Numbered from the stretch's first letter, positions 47,030-57,734 are shown. The stretch is DNA of 64,000 nucleotides from Phragmites australis (GCF_958298935.1 NC_084939.1:21255501-21319500); one strand, 5' to 3'. A program made the numbers and translations. Notes: a model not told the origin generated them from the sequence alone.

Positions 47030-47395
47030 TCAAAAAACTCTCTTAACTCTAGAAATTTGACAAATCAAAGCGCCGAAAGAATCAAGAGCCCGAGAAGTAT
47101 TGCATTTGAAACACACTTCCAAGTCCTCATCCAACAGCTGAGATACAAAGAGAAGGTTGTATCCCAGATGTTCCACTAAAGCCACATTCTTAAGAGTGAA
47201 ACTCTCGTTAACCCTTACCATACCTTTGGCTTTCACCCTTCCTTTCCGATTATCCCCGAATATGATGTACGCGTGTCGCTTCACGGGGATGATGCTGGAG
47301 AACCATGATGCATCTCCGGCCATATGACATGAACAACTGGAGTTGATGAGCCACTTTTTCTCAAGGCCTCCGCCTACGACCTCGGAGGGGGTCAC
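47030..47395 (-). pseudogene. copia protease/pre-integrase region
   Basis: The frame carries KKWLINSSCSCHMAGDASWF, where the usual protease DSGCSxHMTG box has lost its catalytic Asp (DSG reads NSS), followed by VALVEHLGYNLLFVSQLLDE, the pre-integrase LxHNLLSVSQL motif. Confidence 0.8.
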
Positions 47396-48545
47396 TGTCG
47401 TTGTCGTTCACCATAATGCAGAGGCCGGTGAAGTCCTTGTTCTTCTTCTTCTTGTCCTTCACTAGCATCTCCTCCTCCTCTGAGCTCTCCTCCTCGCTTG
47501 AAGAGGTGTCGATGCCGCTGAGAGTTGCTACAAACACCCTCGAAGCTGCCTTGACCATCTTGTTGTGGTTCTTCTTCAAGAAAGGCTTCTTATTTTTCTT
47601 CTTGTGCTTGTCGTAGTGATGGTCGTGGTCTTCCCTCTTCTTGAGCTTAGGGCAATCCACCTTGAAGTGAGTGGTATCACCATAGTCAAAACAAGCATGA
47701 GAGTTCCCTCTCCTCTATTCTCTTTTGTTGTTGTAGAAGCAAGTGAACTTCTTCACAATAAGCGTAAGGTCCTCATCATTCAGTGCGTCCACCTACTCCT
47801 CTGTGATAGAAACCAAGGAAGACAAAGCAAATCCACTCAGTGAAGTGTTAGCACAAGAGAAGCCAGCTTCAGCCTAATTGCCACCATTAGTCTGGAAACC
47901 AATATCATGTTTTGAGATAGGGGTTTCTAAGACCTATTCGAGCCGTCTTGGTTATCTCTATGGACTTGAGCTTGCTGAAGAGTTTATCACAAGTCAATGT
48001 GTCATAATTTGGTGACTCTTTAATGCTCGAAATCTTCACTTCTCATATGCTACGATCAAGAGCATAAAGAAGCTTGATCGTCCCCTCATAATCAGAGTAG
48101 GGTAAAACACTAGTGGATCTAAGGTTACTAACAATTCCATCAAATCTAGCAAATATAACATCCAAAGATTCACTGGATCCTTGCATAAACATTTGATATT
48201 CCTAGTTGTATGTGCTTCGGCGTCTAGCCTTAATCTGATTAGTGCCTTCATGAAAGACACTTAAAGTAGACTAGATCTCACGGATAGTACGGAGGTGCTG
48301 GACCTTATCAAACTTATTCCGACTTAGGCTTGTGAACAAAATATTTCTAGCCTTGTTATTGGTATTATACTATTCGATTTGAACCTGAGTCGTGCGAGTT
48401 GTAGGGCTCTCATAGTTGGAATTAACTATCTCCCAAATTGCACTTCCTTGGCTTAGAAGATAAGTCTTCATGCGTACCTTCCAGCATGAAAAATCACAGT
48501 CATCAAACAGCAGAATTTTCCTACTTCTCTCCATTGTCGCCTATG
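47361..48545 (-). pseudogene. copia gag, decayed
   Basis: MDCPKLKKREDHDHHYDKHK and a lysine-rich, Ser/Glu-rich tail (SSSEEESSEEEE) mark the end of gag after the zinc knuckle. Upstream, 48,036-48,260 and neighbouring frames have lost continuity through several stops. Confidence 0.65.
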
Positions 48546-48580
48546 GATTGCAAAGCAGTTAAGAGCAACAAGTGATCAAA

Positions 48581-48597
48581 CCAGCTTTGGTACTAAT
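48581..48597 (-). promoter_or_regulatory. degenerate copia PBS
   Basis: ATTAGTACCAAAGCTGG on the minus strand directly follows the LTR end TCCTACA; it is a mutated form of ATTGGTATCAGAGC. Confidence 0.55.
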
Positions 48598-50303
48598 TGT
48601 AGGACCGAGAACAGTGATTAGGGGGGGGGGGGTGAATAGTCGCCTCACAAATTTTCTTTCGAAATTCGATAGCATTCTCCTATTTTTATCACTCAACTCA
48701 CCTCAAAACACAAGCAGAAGCAAAAACGGAGAGAAATCTTAGTTTCAAGAGAAAACTCTGGCACATGACTCTCATGAAAGTTGATGAACTCTAGATTCTA
48801 TTTGTACTTATCCCACAAGTCATTGCCACAAACGACTGCAAATAAGAGAAAATAGTTCTGAGAACAAGCAAAGGTCACTGAGAAAAGAAACTCTCCAAGT
48901 CGATGGATTAGAGGCACGAAAATTCAATACCCACTTGTATGTATTTGCATGTGAATTTTATGCCTCTAAAAACAAAGAGAATAACTTCACAAGGTGCTAA
49001 AATTTCAACTAAAAACCAAAACAAAAATCACATCCAAAAGGAAAAAATTGCAACAAAACATGGAGCCAATAGAAGGAGACTAGAAAGGAGATGAACTCGA
49101 ACATGGGAGTAAACTTGCACTTCATTTCAACAAGAGATTAGCTCTATTTTAGACAGATTACAAAGTATTTTTCTCTCATAAAAACCATAACCTATTACAA
49201 AGGCTAAGCCTATCCTCTCCTTAAGCAAGCATCTGGATATCGACACGTGTACTCTGTCTTGCGATCTTGACCACTGACAAGTCTCTCCAGCTCCCGATCC
49301 CTCGGGCTGTCTTGTCACTTGCACCGGCATCCCCTTCGCTTGACTTTGTCAACATGCCATCTTCATCCTTTCTTCTAAGCTTTGCTTGACCCCCAAGAGC
49401 ACAGCTAGGATCATCCTCGATACTGCCTGGCTTCCTCGATCGTCTGGCACCAAGCACCCCTCTTGGTCCCGATCATCCCACCGTCGACTGTCAAGTTTTA
49501 TCCATCACCTACACATCATGAGATAAACATACATGTATCTCCAAACACAATGTACACTCATCAAAAGTTAGTCGAAATTGAAATCCTGCAAAAATAGCAC
49601 ATCTCACAAACACGTGAACAACAGATAATCCAGAGCTCACATCAGTACAAGCACCGGACCATCCGGTGTTATAACTCATTGGACTCTGAACTTCCTCTAG
49701 AAAAAGCTCCAGTAATCACTGGACTCAACACCAGACCATCCGGTCAGTAGACCACCACTATCCGGTGTTACAACTCATCCGGACTCTGGACTCCCTCTGG
49801 AAAAAGCTCTGACAGGCTCAACACTGGACCATTCGGTCAATAGACCACCACCAAACCATGATTTTGCACTTCTCTGTTAAACAGTCCGGTGTTCCTCCAG
49901 TGTTCACATCAGACCATCCAATGTGCAGAACAACTCTGGCACTGAAAACCTGCATCTCTGATAATTCCTCCAGTGTTGAAAGCCTCTCAACACCGGACCT
50001 TCCGGTGAGTAGACCATCCTGAACACCCATTTTTAGCACCTCTGTTAAATACTCCGGCGTTGTCTCCAAGTACTCACCGGATCATCCGGTGTGTATAAAT
50101 TACCACACACCGGACAATCCGGTGAGTGCAATTTTTCCTGGACTTTGAAGAACTATGTCAACTTTATTTCCTACAGTTTTGGTTAGTCATGATTATAATT
50201 TCTACCCATATACATGCTTATGCAATCAAAATATCATTAAATGAAAGTAACAATTTGTCACTCACTCATCACATGTAAATCAAGACATATTTCAACTTGT
50301 TTT
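48598..50303 (-). repeat. copia 5' LTR (about 1.7 kb)
   Basis: It ends GGTCCTACA at 48,598 and begins near 50,303 at AACAAGTTGAAATATG, matching the start of the LTR at 60,862-62,287 (AACCAAGTTGAAATATAC). Both share CGACACGTGTAC, TTGCGATCTTGACC and GACTTTGTCAACA in order. A run of 12 G sits at about 48,619-48,630. CCGGACCATCCGGTG palindromes are frequent from 49,640 to 50,120. Confidence 0.75.
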
Positions 50304-50892
50304 CTTGCTGCTAGTACTAATTGCACGTCGGTGGCAGCAACTCATGTTGGCATGGCACGCGTGACTTACCTCGGTTGGAGCAATGGCAGGTTGGGGCGTG
50401 ATCCACATCCAGGCCTCGTCGTCGTGCAATCCGGCAGGCAGCTGCGCCACAAATTCCGACTCGTCGACGTGGAAGCTGTATTTGCACACGCGGCGCAGCC
50501 CCCTGGGGACGAGGTAGGCGCACCCGCCGCTCATGCCGAGCCGAACGGCATCCACGGCGAAGCTGCTCGGCCGCCCCAGGAACAGGACGCGGTCGGCCAA
50601 GCTCCGGCCGTCCCTCTTCACCCACTTCGGCTCACCGCCTTCCTCCTCCTGCAGCGCGTATACCGACAGTGACAGCGAGCTCGCCACGATGTCGACTTGA
50701 ACCCAAGCCCAAAGCAGTTCGCCGTGAGACTCAATGACGAAGCTGGATTGAAGTACCTTGCTGGGTTCAAATGGCATCCACCACTGCTGTCACCATCGTA
50801 GGCTTCGGCCTGCGTCGTCGTGATGCACGAAGAGATGTCGTCCACGCACAGGATGATCTTTCCACCACGATATGCGACGCAACAGTAGTCCG

Positions 50893-51275
50893 CACTACCG
50901 GAGACAGCTTCTTTGCCGAGTGCCACAGGCACTCGGCAAAGGACGATATACACTCGGCAAAGGCTTTGCCGAGTGCTACACTCGGCAAAGGGCGCTCGGT
51001 AAAAAGTTTGTCGGCAAAGATCTCTTTGCCGAGTGCAATTTATCGGGCACTCGGCAAAGGCTTTGCCGAGTGCTAAGCTGACACTCGGCAAAGGTGGCGT
51101 CTGTGCCGAGTGCCACCTGGAGGACACTCGGCAAAGGTGGCGTCTGTGCCGAGTGCCACCTGGAGGACACTCGGCAAACAGGCCATATTTGCCGAGTGCC
51201 TGGACCATGGCTCTCGGCAAAGCATGTTGTCAATTTGCCGAGTGTCATGGCCATTGCACTCGGCAAAGTGACTGA
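50893..51275. repeat. CACTA subterminal repeats, 3' side
   Basis: About 16 copies of TTTGCCGAGTG or CACTCGGCAAA in alternating orientation, many as short palindromic pairs, plus a tandem 54-base unit (GGTGGCGTCTGTGCCGAGTG) at about 51,082-51,173. In En/Spm such motifs are TNPA binding sites. Confidence 0.9.
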
Positions 51276-51330
51276 AAACAGCCTTTTTTATTTGTTTTTG
51301 ACATCCCATCCAAACAAACAGATATATATA

Positions 51331-51425
51331 TAACAAACATCACCAACATCACATATATATCATCAACAGCACATATATATCACCAACACCACATATATAT
51401 CACAAACATCACATGTCTCACAATA
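51331..51425. repeat. CACCAACACCACATATATAT short tandem repeat
   Basis: About five imperfect 18-20-base units of ATCACCAACATCACATATAT lie between the subterminal repeats and the 3' end of the TNPA-like gene. Confidence 0.8.
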
Positions 51426-51527
51426 TATCACAAATAAGTTCACAAGTAATCCAAGTGCTCCATCATCTACAACCATAATTGCAAATAGAAGTACCATTAA
51501 CAACCACAAGTATCATCACCAAGATGG

Positions 51528-53648
51528 TCAATGAAACTGATTTGGTGAATGATTCGCTGAAGCATGAGGATCGTTCGATGCCGCCGATTGATTCTGCACA
51601 AAGGAGAAGAGATTGCATGTGTGAGACAAGATAAATATATACCATACATGAATAAAACTTTCATACTCCACTAGGTTTGACCGTAAGCATGAACATACAA
51701 ACTAAAACATTTATACTCACAGGAGTAGAATAGTGAGGAGGTGGAGGTGGAGGTGGAGCGAATAGCGAAGGTGGCGGAGCCACACCCGTAGCGGCGCCAA
51801 TACTTTGCATGTACTGAAGAATCTCCACCATCCTCCGCTGCTCGGCCTCCATCGTCGCCTGCATTTGCTCCCGTATCCTCCTCTCTTGTTCCAGCTGGGC
51901 CTACAATATATTCACCCTAATGTTACAATAATGCAAAGGAAATGTATGAAAAAACCAATGAACGACGAATAAACCAGGAATAACCTCGAGTGCCTCCACC
52001 CGGTGGTGTGAAGTGTCCTTCCGAGGTCGTATGGCCGGGCTCGTGCTCGTGCTGCTTGCTCGAATCTGGGAGAGACTGGGAGTAGCGGCCGAGTCGATTG
52101 CGCTGTCGCCAATCCAGTATCGCCCATGCTTCTTGCCTCCTCCCACCCTCATGACGACTTCTCCATCAAGGTCCTCGGTGCTCGGATCGTACTCTGGCCC
52201 ATGGACCTCCCTTGCCATCGATGTGTACTCACTAAGGCGGTTGTGGACGGTCGCATTGCTGTACGCCTCGGGCCCGTCCTCCGGGTTGTAGTCGACGTCG
52301 GACGTCGCCTTGCCCTTGTGGGCCATAGCAAATGCCTTGAAGATGGAGCAAGGCTGGCCACCATGTGACGCCGACTGCGAGAAAAACAGCAAGATGATTA
52401 GAAATCATGCAGAATTGAGCGTTAGAATAAATAAATGAATTCGCGTACCCATGTTTGTGCGTATCCGCTGAGGTTGCAGCTGCCTTGATGGTGTGCTACA
52501 CCTGGCATCATCAAACGCCGCTCCCGGCACAAGTTGTGCGTCTCCTCCCACTCGTGTGAGCACCACTTGTCCACCATCTGTTCCCAGCACTGGGGATGCG
52601 CGGCGCACCAATAAGGAATCATCTACAGGCCATCAAGTACATGACATATCAGAAGATGAAATTAAGCCTACTTAATCTCAAAAGGAATCAGTATTAATGT
52701 TCTGTATTTACCTGCAGGTACTGGTCCCGGGTCAGTGTCATGGTTCTTGCGTCCCTTTTGGTGACCTTCGTTCCAACGACGGTCCCGTGGTAAGTTACGA
52801 CGGCTTGGATGCGCGCCTCGTAATGCATGTCCACGACGAGTTTTTTGCAGCATTTGGTAGCCACCGCATCCGCCCTGGCCTCATGTCCGTCCTGGCATCT
52901 AAAGAAATCCTGCATACAAACACGATGTATCCATTCATTATTTCAAGAATGTCCAATAAATACGATGTATTGAGCAATGTAGTGCAAGGAAGATTTACCC
53001 ACAGCTCTTGCTTCACCCGCTCCGCCTTGTTGTTGAATACCCTGCGGGCCCGATCTGCAGCATTGGGGGCGGCGGCGTAGTGGTCAAACGAGTAGGCCGG
53101 CCCCGTCACTCCGGCGTACTCAACCAGGCCAGGGAAGTGCTCCTTGCACAGAAGACCGAGGATGCCATTGACTTGGCGTGTGTGAGCACCTCCACTCGCC
53201 ACAATCGTCCAGTTCCTGCCCAAGTGATTAACAATCGTCCAATTTCTATTTTGATATTCAACATATCATATAAAGTAGTGATAACATCTAAAGTTACTTA
53301 CTTTTCCCCCTCGGGTCGAATCAGCGGGCGTCTCTCACGAGGTATCGGTCGCTGAGGGAGGCTCGCGGGACCTCGCAAGTAGACACTCGATGAACTAGAG
53401 GAAGCGGAACCCCCTGCTGTCGCCACCTCCTGCGCGTCCTCCTGCGCCTCCTCGTCGTCCTCCTGCGCGTCGTCCTGCGCCTCCTCGGCGTCCTCCTGGG
53501 GCACCTGCTCCTCCTCCTCCTCCTCACGCGACGGGGCGGCAGGCGACGACTCCCTCCTGCGGCTGCTCCTCCTCCTACTCTCCCCCGGTGCAGCGGTCAT
53601 TGTCCTTCGGTACAAGGACGTTAGCTTCCTCATCCCACCGCCCACCAT
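51528..53648 (-). CDS. CACTA TNPA-like protein (Transposase_24 family), intact
   Basis: Seven exons can be spliced with consensus sites and no stop: 53,302-53,648; 52,999-53,215; 52,712-52,909; 52,449-52,622; 51,985-52,374; 51,721-51,900; 51,528-51,593. They total 1,572 bases and 523 residues, starting MVGGGMRKLTSLYRR. Exon 1 is Ser/Arg- then Glu/Asp-rich. Exons 2-4 hold the conserved plant Ptta/En/Spm domain (NWTIVASGGAHTRQ, LCKEHFPGLVEYAG, EARIQAVVTYHGTVVG, WCSHEWEETHNLCRERR). Exon 5 has DVDYNPEDGPEAYSNATVH and YTSMAREVHGPEYD. Exon 6 is a coiled segment EAEQRRMVEILQYMQ with a proline run. TNPA-type proteins bind subterminal repeats and assist the TNPD transposase in the nucleus. The function here is inferred from family and location. 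Confidence 0.85.
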
Positions 53649-53769
53649 CTTTGTTCAATCACCTGCAATTAAAAAGAGTAAACCAATAAGCACAGATAAA
53701 CAAGAAGTACTTAGAAAGAGATGCAAAATAAACAAAACGTAATTACAAAATAACATAGTATTACATGTA

Positions 53770-54366
53770 TTAGAAATAATCTTCATGATCGGGATTAGCT
53801 GGATCATAAGTCTCATCATCACTATCAATCATGTCGAAATAATCAACACTATCCGAATGAGCAATGTTGCCATTGTCATTGTCTAAATGTAATCGCTCAA
53901 GCATTTGTAAGTCCTTCACATTTTGCACCTCATCTCCAACGTCCTCTTCAATAACCGTTTCATTGTCTACTTCCATTCCGATCGCTTCGGTTAAGTCTAT
54001 CTCAAACCTCCCTTCTAGTCCCTCTTCTTGAAAGAACTCTCCGTCATATGTGTTTGGGTCTAAGTTGTAATCTTCATCGTTTGGGACAGGCACTTTACCG
54101 TGTGGCGATACCCTGTGCACAATATCCCAACCCTTAAGATGCCTTATGGTTTGACACGCATATGGGAGATAATAAACTTGCGTGGCCTGTTGGGCCACAA
54201 TATAGACATCGTCTCCTGGTAAGACGGAATCCTGTCGAATTTCGACTAGCCCAAGATTACAATATGTCCGCCTCGTTACTTCAGGATCAAACCAATGGCA
54301 TTTAAATATGACGGGATTAAAAGGTTTGGAACCATGAAACTTGAGTTCGTATATTTCTAGGGTGGC
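53770..54366 (-). pseudogene. TNP2/TNPD transposase, C-terminal (DUF4216) remnant
   Basis: The frame starts abruptly at 54,366 (LEIYELKFHG) and runs to TAA at 53,770. It reads FKCHWFDPEVTRRTY, GLVEIRQDSVLPGDDVYIVA and QQATQVYYLPYACQ, the DUF4216 region that closes plant TNP2-type transposases, followed by an acidic tail (DDETYDPANPDHEDYF). The catalytic DDE and DUF4218 parts are absent. The break joins a GC-rich sequence (54,367-55,200), so an internal deletion or rearrangement removed most of the gene. The 3' part remains open. Confidence 0.8.
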
Positions 54367-54799
54367 GGTGGAGTCAGGCTAGCGGGGCCGTGGCGGGTCG
54401 GTGCAGTGGCGAGGCGACGCGGTGCAGGCAGACCCGCAGCGGCAAGGAAGGCGATCGGGGTCACCGAGGTACTCCGGCGCCGCTCCGACTGGCTCTTCTC
54501 TGCAAAAAAAGAAACATAAAACTGTCAATACAAAATTTCGGCAGCACCTCCCCTGCACGGTGAGGTTTCCAAAACCTGCAAGAAAACCAACGGCACGATG
54601 GCCGACATGCACATATATATGAACGGCACGATGGCCGACATGCACAAGTAATACCATCACTACAAATACCGCAACTACTAGTAATACTACGACGACGACG
54701 ACGGATGGCATACCTAGTGGGCGTCGTAGGGCAGCGGTGGTGAAGGGGTCAGGGCGCCGGTGGACAAGGCGTCGGGGACGTGGCAACGGCGACCGGGGC

Positions 54800-55190
54800 G
54801 CCTCCTCCTCCTCCTCCTTCTTCTTCCTCCTTCCTCCTTCTTCCTCCTCCTCCTTCTCTTCCTCCTTCTTCCTCCTCTCCTCCTCCTCCTCTCTTTCTCC
54901 TCCTCCTCCTACTCCTCCTTCTTCTTCCTCCTTCCTCCTTCTTCCTCCTCCTCCTTCTCTTCCTCCTTCTTCCTCCTCTCCTCCTCCTCCTCTCTTTCTC
55001 CTCCTGCTCCGGCGGCGCTGGCGCGGGCGGCGCTGGCCCGGGGGCGGCTGGCGCGGGCGCGGCCGCGGGCGGGCGCGGCCGGCGCGGGCGCGGGCAGTCG
55101 CGGGCGCGGGGGCGGCGCGGGCGCGGGGGCGGGGGCGGCTGGCGCGGGCGCGGGCGGTGGTGGGGAGGTTTTGCGTGTGTGCGGTGCGTG
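54800..55190. repeat. polypyrimidine tandem duplication and GC-rich tract
   Basis: A CTCCTCCTTCTTCTTCC-type tract of about 101 bases (from about 54,816) is duplicated almost exactly in tandem (from about 54,917), then grades into a GGCGCGGGCGCGG-rich block (about 55,010-55,190). Long frames across it on both strands are composition artefacts. Confidence 0.85.
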
Positions 55191-55204
55191 GGCCGGGGGT
55201 TAAA

Positions 55205-55420
55205 TCCCCCCTTTGCCGAGTGCCCCCGATCTGGCACTCGGCAAAGAGGGGTTTTCTTTAAAAAAATTTAAAAATCTTTGCCGAGTGCCCCCGATCTGGC
55301 ACTCGGCAAAGAGGGGTTTTTTAAAAAAAAATTGAAATTCTTTGCCGAGTGCCAGACGTCCTGGCACTCGGCAAAGAGCCTCCTTTCCCGAGTGTCATTT
55401 TTTGACACTCGGCAAACCCT
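55205..55420. repeat. CACTA subterminal repeats, inner cluster
   Basis: Eight TTTGCCGAGTG/CACTCGGCAAA motifs with a duplicated GCCCCCGATCTGGCACTCGG unit. The cluster mirrors part of the terminal cluster at 56,340-56,716 and lies at the base of the long inverted repeat. Confidence 0.85.
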
Positions 55421-56396
55421 AATTTTTTTTTCACTTTTGACCTCCAAACTTTTTCTGCAGTCCTCATACAATACCTGTTACTCCATGTTCCAATGTGGCA
55501 CATTTCTCGGACTTTTTCTATATTTCTTTAATTTATTTCAATTAATTGAATTTTCTTGGATAATTCAAATTATAACTGCTAGTCATTCGAATAATGAAAA
55601 AAAATGAATGGAAAAATGACATTCATGTTATTTAGTATAATGTGAGGTCGTATCCAGGAACAGACCACAAATTTCGAACATCTTGTTCACGAAACATGAC
55701 CACGAACTTGCGGTCGAGTTGTTTTTAAATTGTATAAAAAGCAAACGAAGTCCGAAAATCATGAAACTTGTCAAGATGTCATGATATCATATGTTCGAGG
55801 CTGTGATAAAAATTTGAGAAGTTTACCCAGGTTGTCATGTACGATGCTTGTAATCTGTTGCAAACCGAAGAAGTTTACCCAGGTTTCTTCGGAGATTATT
55901 CGGTTTGCAAGCATCGTACGTGACAACTTGTGCAAAACCTTCTCAAATTTTTATCACAGCCTCCACATATGATATCATGACATCTTGACAAGTTTCATGA
56001 TTTTCGGACTTCGTTTGCTTTTTATACAATTTAAAAACAACTCGACCGCAAGTTCGTGGTCATGTTTCGTGAACAAGATGTTCGAAATTTGTGGTCTGTT
56101 CCTGGATACGGCCTCACATTATACTAAATAACATGAATATCATTTTTCCATTCATTTTTTTTCATTATTCGAATGACTAGCAGTTATAATTTGAATTATC
56201 CAAGAAAATTTAATTAATTGAAATAAATTAAAGAAATATAGAAAAAGTCCGAGAAATGTGCCACATTGGAACATGGAGTACCAGGTATTGTATGAGGACT
56301 GCAGAAAAAGTTTGAAGGTCAAAAGTGAAAAAAAATTGGGGTTTGCCGAGTGTCAAAAAATGACACTCGGGAAAGAAGCCTCTTTGCCGAGTGCCA
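55362..56396. repeat. 1.03-kb inverted repeat (hairpin) in the CACTA element
   Basis: Left arm 55,362-about 55,879 and right arm about 55,880-56,396 are reverse complements. Position pairs such as 55,387/56,371, 55,581/56,178 and 55,698/56,061 give nearly the same sum (111,758-111,759), so there is almost no net length change across 500 bases. Mismatches are few. The centre has an inner palindrome GCAAACCGAAG..TTCGGTTTGC and a repeated AGTTTACCCAGGTT. No coding sequence. Confidence 0.95.
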
Positions 56397-56716
56397 CGTG
56401 TTTGCCGAGTTCTTTCTCTCTGGCACTCGGCAAATAGGTAGGGTTTGCCGAGTGTCAAAATATGACACTCGGCAAAGGAGCCTCTTTGCCGAGTGCCTGA
56501 TGTTTGCCGAGTTCTTTATCTCTGGCACTCGGCAAATATACTCTTTGCCGAGTTCTTTCTTTGCGGCACTCGGTAAAGAGGCTCTTTGCCGAGTGCCAGA
56601 TGTTTGCCGAGTTCTTTCTCTCTGGCACTCGGCAAAGAGCCTCTTTGCCGAGTGCCCGATAAAAAAGCACACGGCAAAGTATGGGACACTCGGCAAAGAA
56701 GCCGTCTCCGGTAGTG
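56340..56716. repeat. CACTA subterminal repeats, 5' side
   Basis: About 16 TTTGCCGAGTG-type motifs in both orientations with repeated GCCGAGTTCTTTCTCTCTGG spacers, ending in the CTCCGGTAGTG terminus. Confidence 0.9.
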
Positions 56717-57333
56717 CCGTTTCGTCGGGAGAGATGATCAGGTTACGTTGCACCAACGTTCACGTGGCATCGCCGGGGTGCAGAAGGGCCACATTGAAGG
56801 TGCTCTGATGACGCGACCTGCGGACAGGAGCGGGACCAAAGGCATACAAAAAGATGGTGCCATCGCCGGAGACCATGCCCGACCTCTAGGCGCTCCACCC
56901 ATGACTTGATCTTATCTGGGTAGGGAGGCAGGGAGGTGGCGGCTGATCCGGTGAGAGGGTCGAGGAGGCCACTAGACTCGGGACAAGTAGCGAGGAACCA
57001 GGCTGCCGCGCCGTCGTCCGCGCTGACCACCCATCTTCTGTCTCGAAGAGGTGTCACGGCGGCAGTGGCGCGGCGGCGCCTCGACTTAGAGGAGAAGATG
57101 CAGCGAGCTGCTTGGTGTCCAGTGGCGTCGCGGGGGCGGGGCGCGAGCAGCCACGGCAGGAGCGCGGGACGGCACGGCGCCGGCGTACGCGTGTCGCGCC
57201 AGGGCTTGCATACGGCGTGGAAGCGGACGAAGTCGACGGCCGCGTGGAGGCGGCACGAGATGTCACGGAGCAGATCGAACGGGAGGTCGGGCCAACGTGA
57301 CGATGCCGCGTCCCCGGCCAATCGCTTGGGCAT

Positions 57334-57734
57334 GATCTGACCGGACGCCTCGATCTCCATAGTACTCCGCTCATACATCGATGGAGCATTCGGCATCGCT
57401 TGGACTTGGGCACGATCTAATCGGACGCCTCGGTCTCCAAAGCAGTCCATGTTAAGTACGTAAGATATGTGTATATCTCTCTCCGTATGGAATACGTTTA
57501 GGACTCTCATACTCTATCTCCAACTCTCCCCTGATAGAATCTATCGAGAAGATTGCGTTGATTTAATAAACTTTTAGCAGACCAGAGTTGTATTCATTTC
57601 AAAAAAGGATAATAGAGTTGTATTATGGTGGAAACTATCGTTCAGCAATATGAAGTCTGGGATTCGGCACCATTTTCCATGTGTGAAATCCTTCCCATCT
57701 TCCTGCCTTACATACTTGGAACACCAAACCCAAT
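57334..57734 (-). other. 5' flank of F-box/DUF295 copy B
   Basis: Upstream DNA shares AGAGTTGTATTAYGGTGGAA and ATCCTTCCCA with the flank of copy A (about 41,475-41,535), so the duplication included upstream sequence. A GGAGATCGAGGCATCCGATT-like word recurs at about 58,452 (GGAGACCGAGGCGTCCGATT on the minus strand here). Confidence 0.55.

Larger units (their letters stand above)
43741..50303 (-). mobile_element. Ty1-copia (SIRE/Maximus-like) element, degenerate
   Basis: On the minus strand the order is 5' LTR (48,598-50,303), PBS-like site, gag, protease, integrase, reverse transcriptase, RNase H and a 3' LTR-like piece (43,741-about 44,000), as in copia elements. All domains carry stops or frameshifts. 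It lies between the two separated ends of the F-box/DUF295 copy B locus. Confidence 0.85.
50893..56716 (-). mobile_element. CACTA (En/Spm) element, 5.8 kb, CCG target duplication
   Basis: The termini are CACTACCGGAGACAGCTTCT and its inverse (AGCCGTCTCCGGTAGTG), flanked by CCG on both sides (50,890-50,892; 56,717-56,719), the 3-bp duplication expected of CACTA elements. Subterminal TTTGCCGAGTGC/GCACTCGGCAAA repeats fill both ends. Inside are an intact TNPA-like gene, a truncated TNP2 (TNPD) tail, a polypyrimidine tract and a 1-kb inverted repeat, all placed so that coding reads right to left. Without a TNP2 catalytic domain it is non-autonomous. Confidence 0.95.
50304..57333 (-). pseudogene. 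F-box/DUF295 gene, copy B, split by a CACTA element
   Basis: ATG at 57,333 begins MPKRLAGDAASS, paralogous to copy A. The 5' piece (56,717-57,333) has the F-box WPDLPFDLLRDISCRLHAAV, RWVVSADDGAAAWFLA and LLDPLTGSAATSLPPYPD. A frameshift precedes VSGDGTIFLYAFG, a TGG codon has become TGA before TLVQRNL, and the CACTA element then interrupts. The 3' piece (50,370-50,892) resumes CCVAYRGGKIILCVDD, shifts frame before FVIESHGELLWAWVQ, and ends GRSLADRVLFLGRPSSFAVD and APTE|GTAAGT. The last exon seen in copy A is missing here because a copia LTR begins 66 bases into the intron. Confidence 0.85.

Noticed and set aside
47401..47843. Leu/Phe/Ser-rich plus-strand frames with apparent membrane segments
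   Set aside because: They are antisense to the lysine/glutamate-rich copia gag tail.
50893..51275. Regularly spaced palindromic repeats resembling a CRISPR array
   Set aside because: They are CACTA subterminal repeats at a terminus with a target duplication, in a plant genome, with irregular spacing.
50771..51336. Plus- and minus-strand frames of 70-100 codons rich in LCRVP/AECH words
   Set aside because: They are translations of the TTTGCCGAGTGC repeat.
54737..55271. Long overlapping frames encoding Ser/Leu/Pro-rich or Arg-rich proteins
   Set aside because: They arise from the polypyrimidine and GC-rich tracts in all frames and carry no domain.
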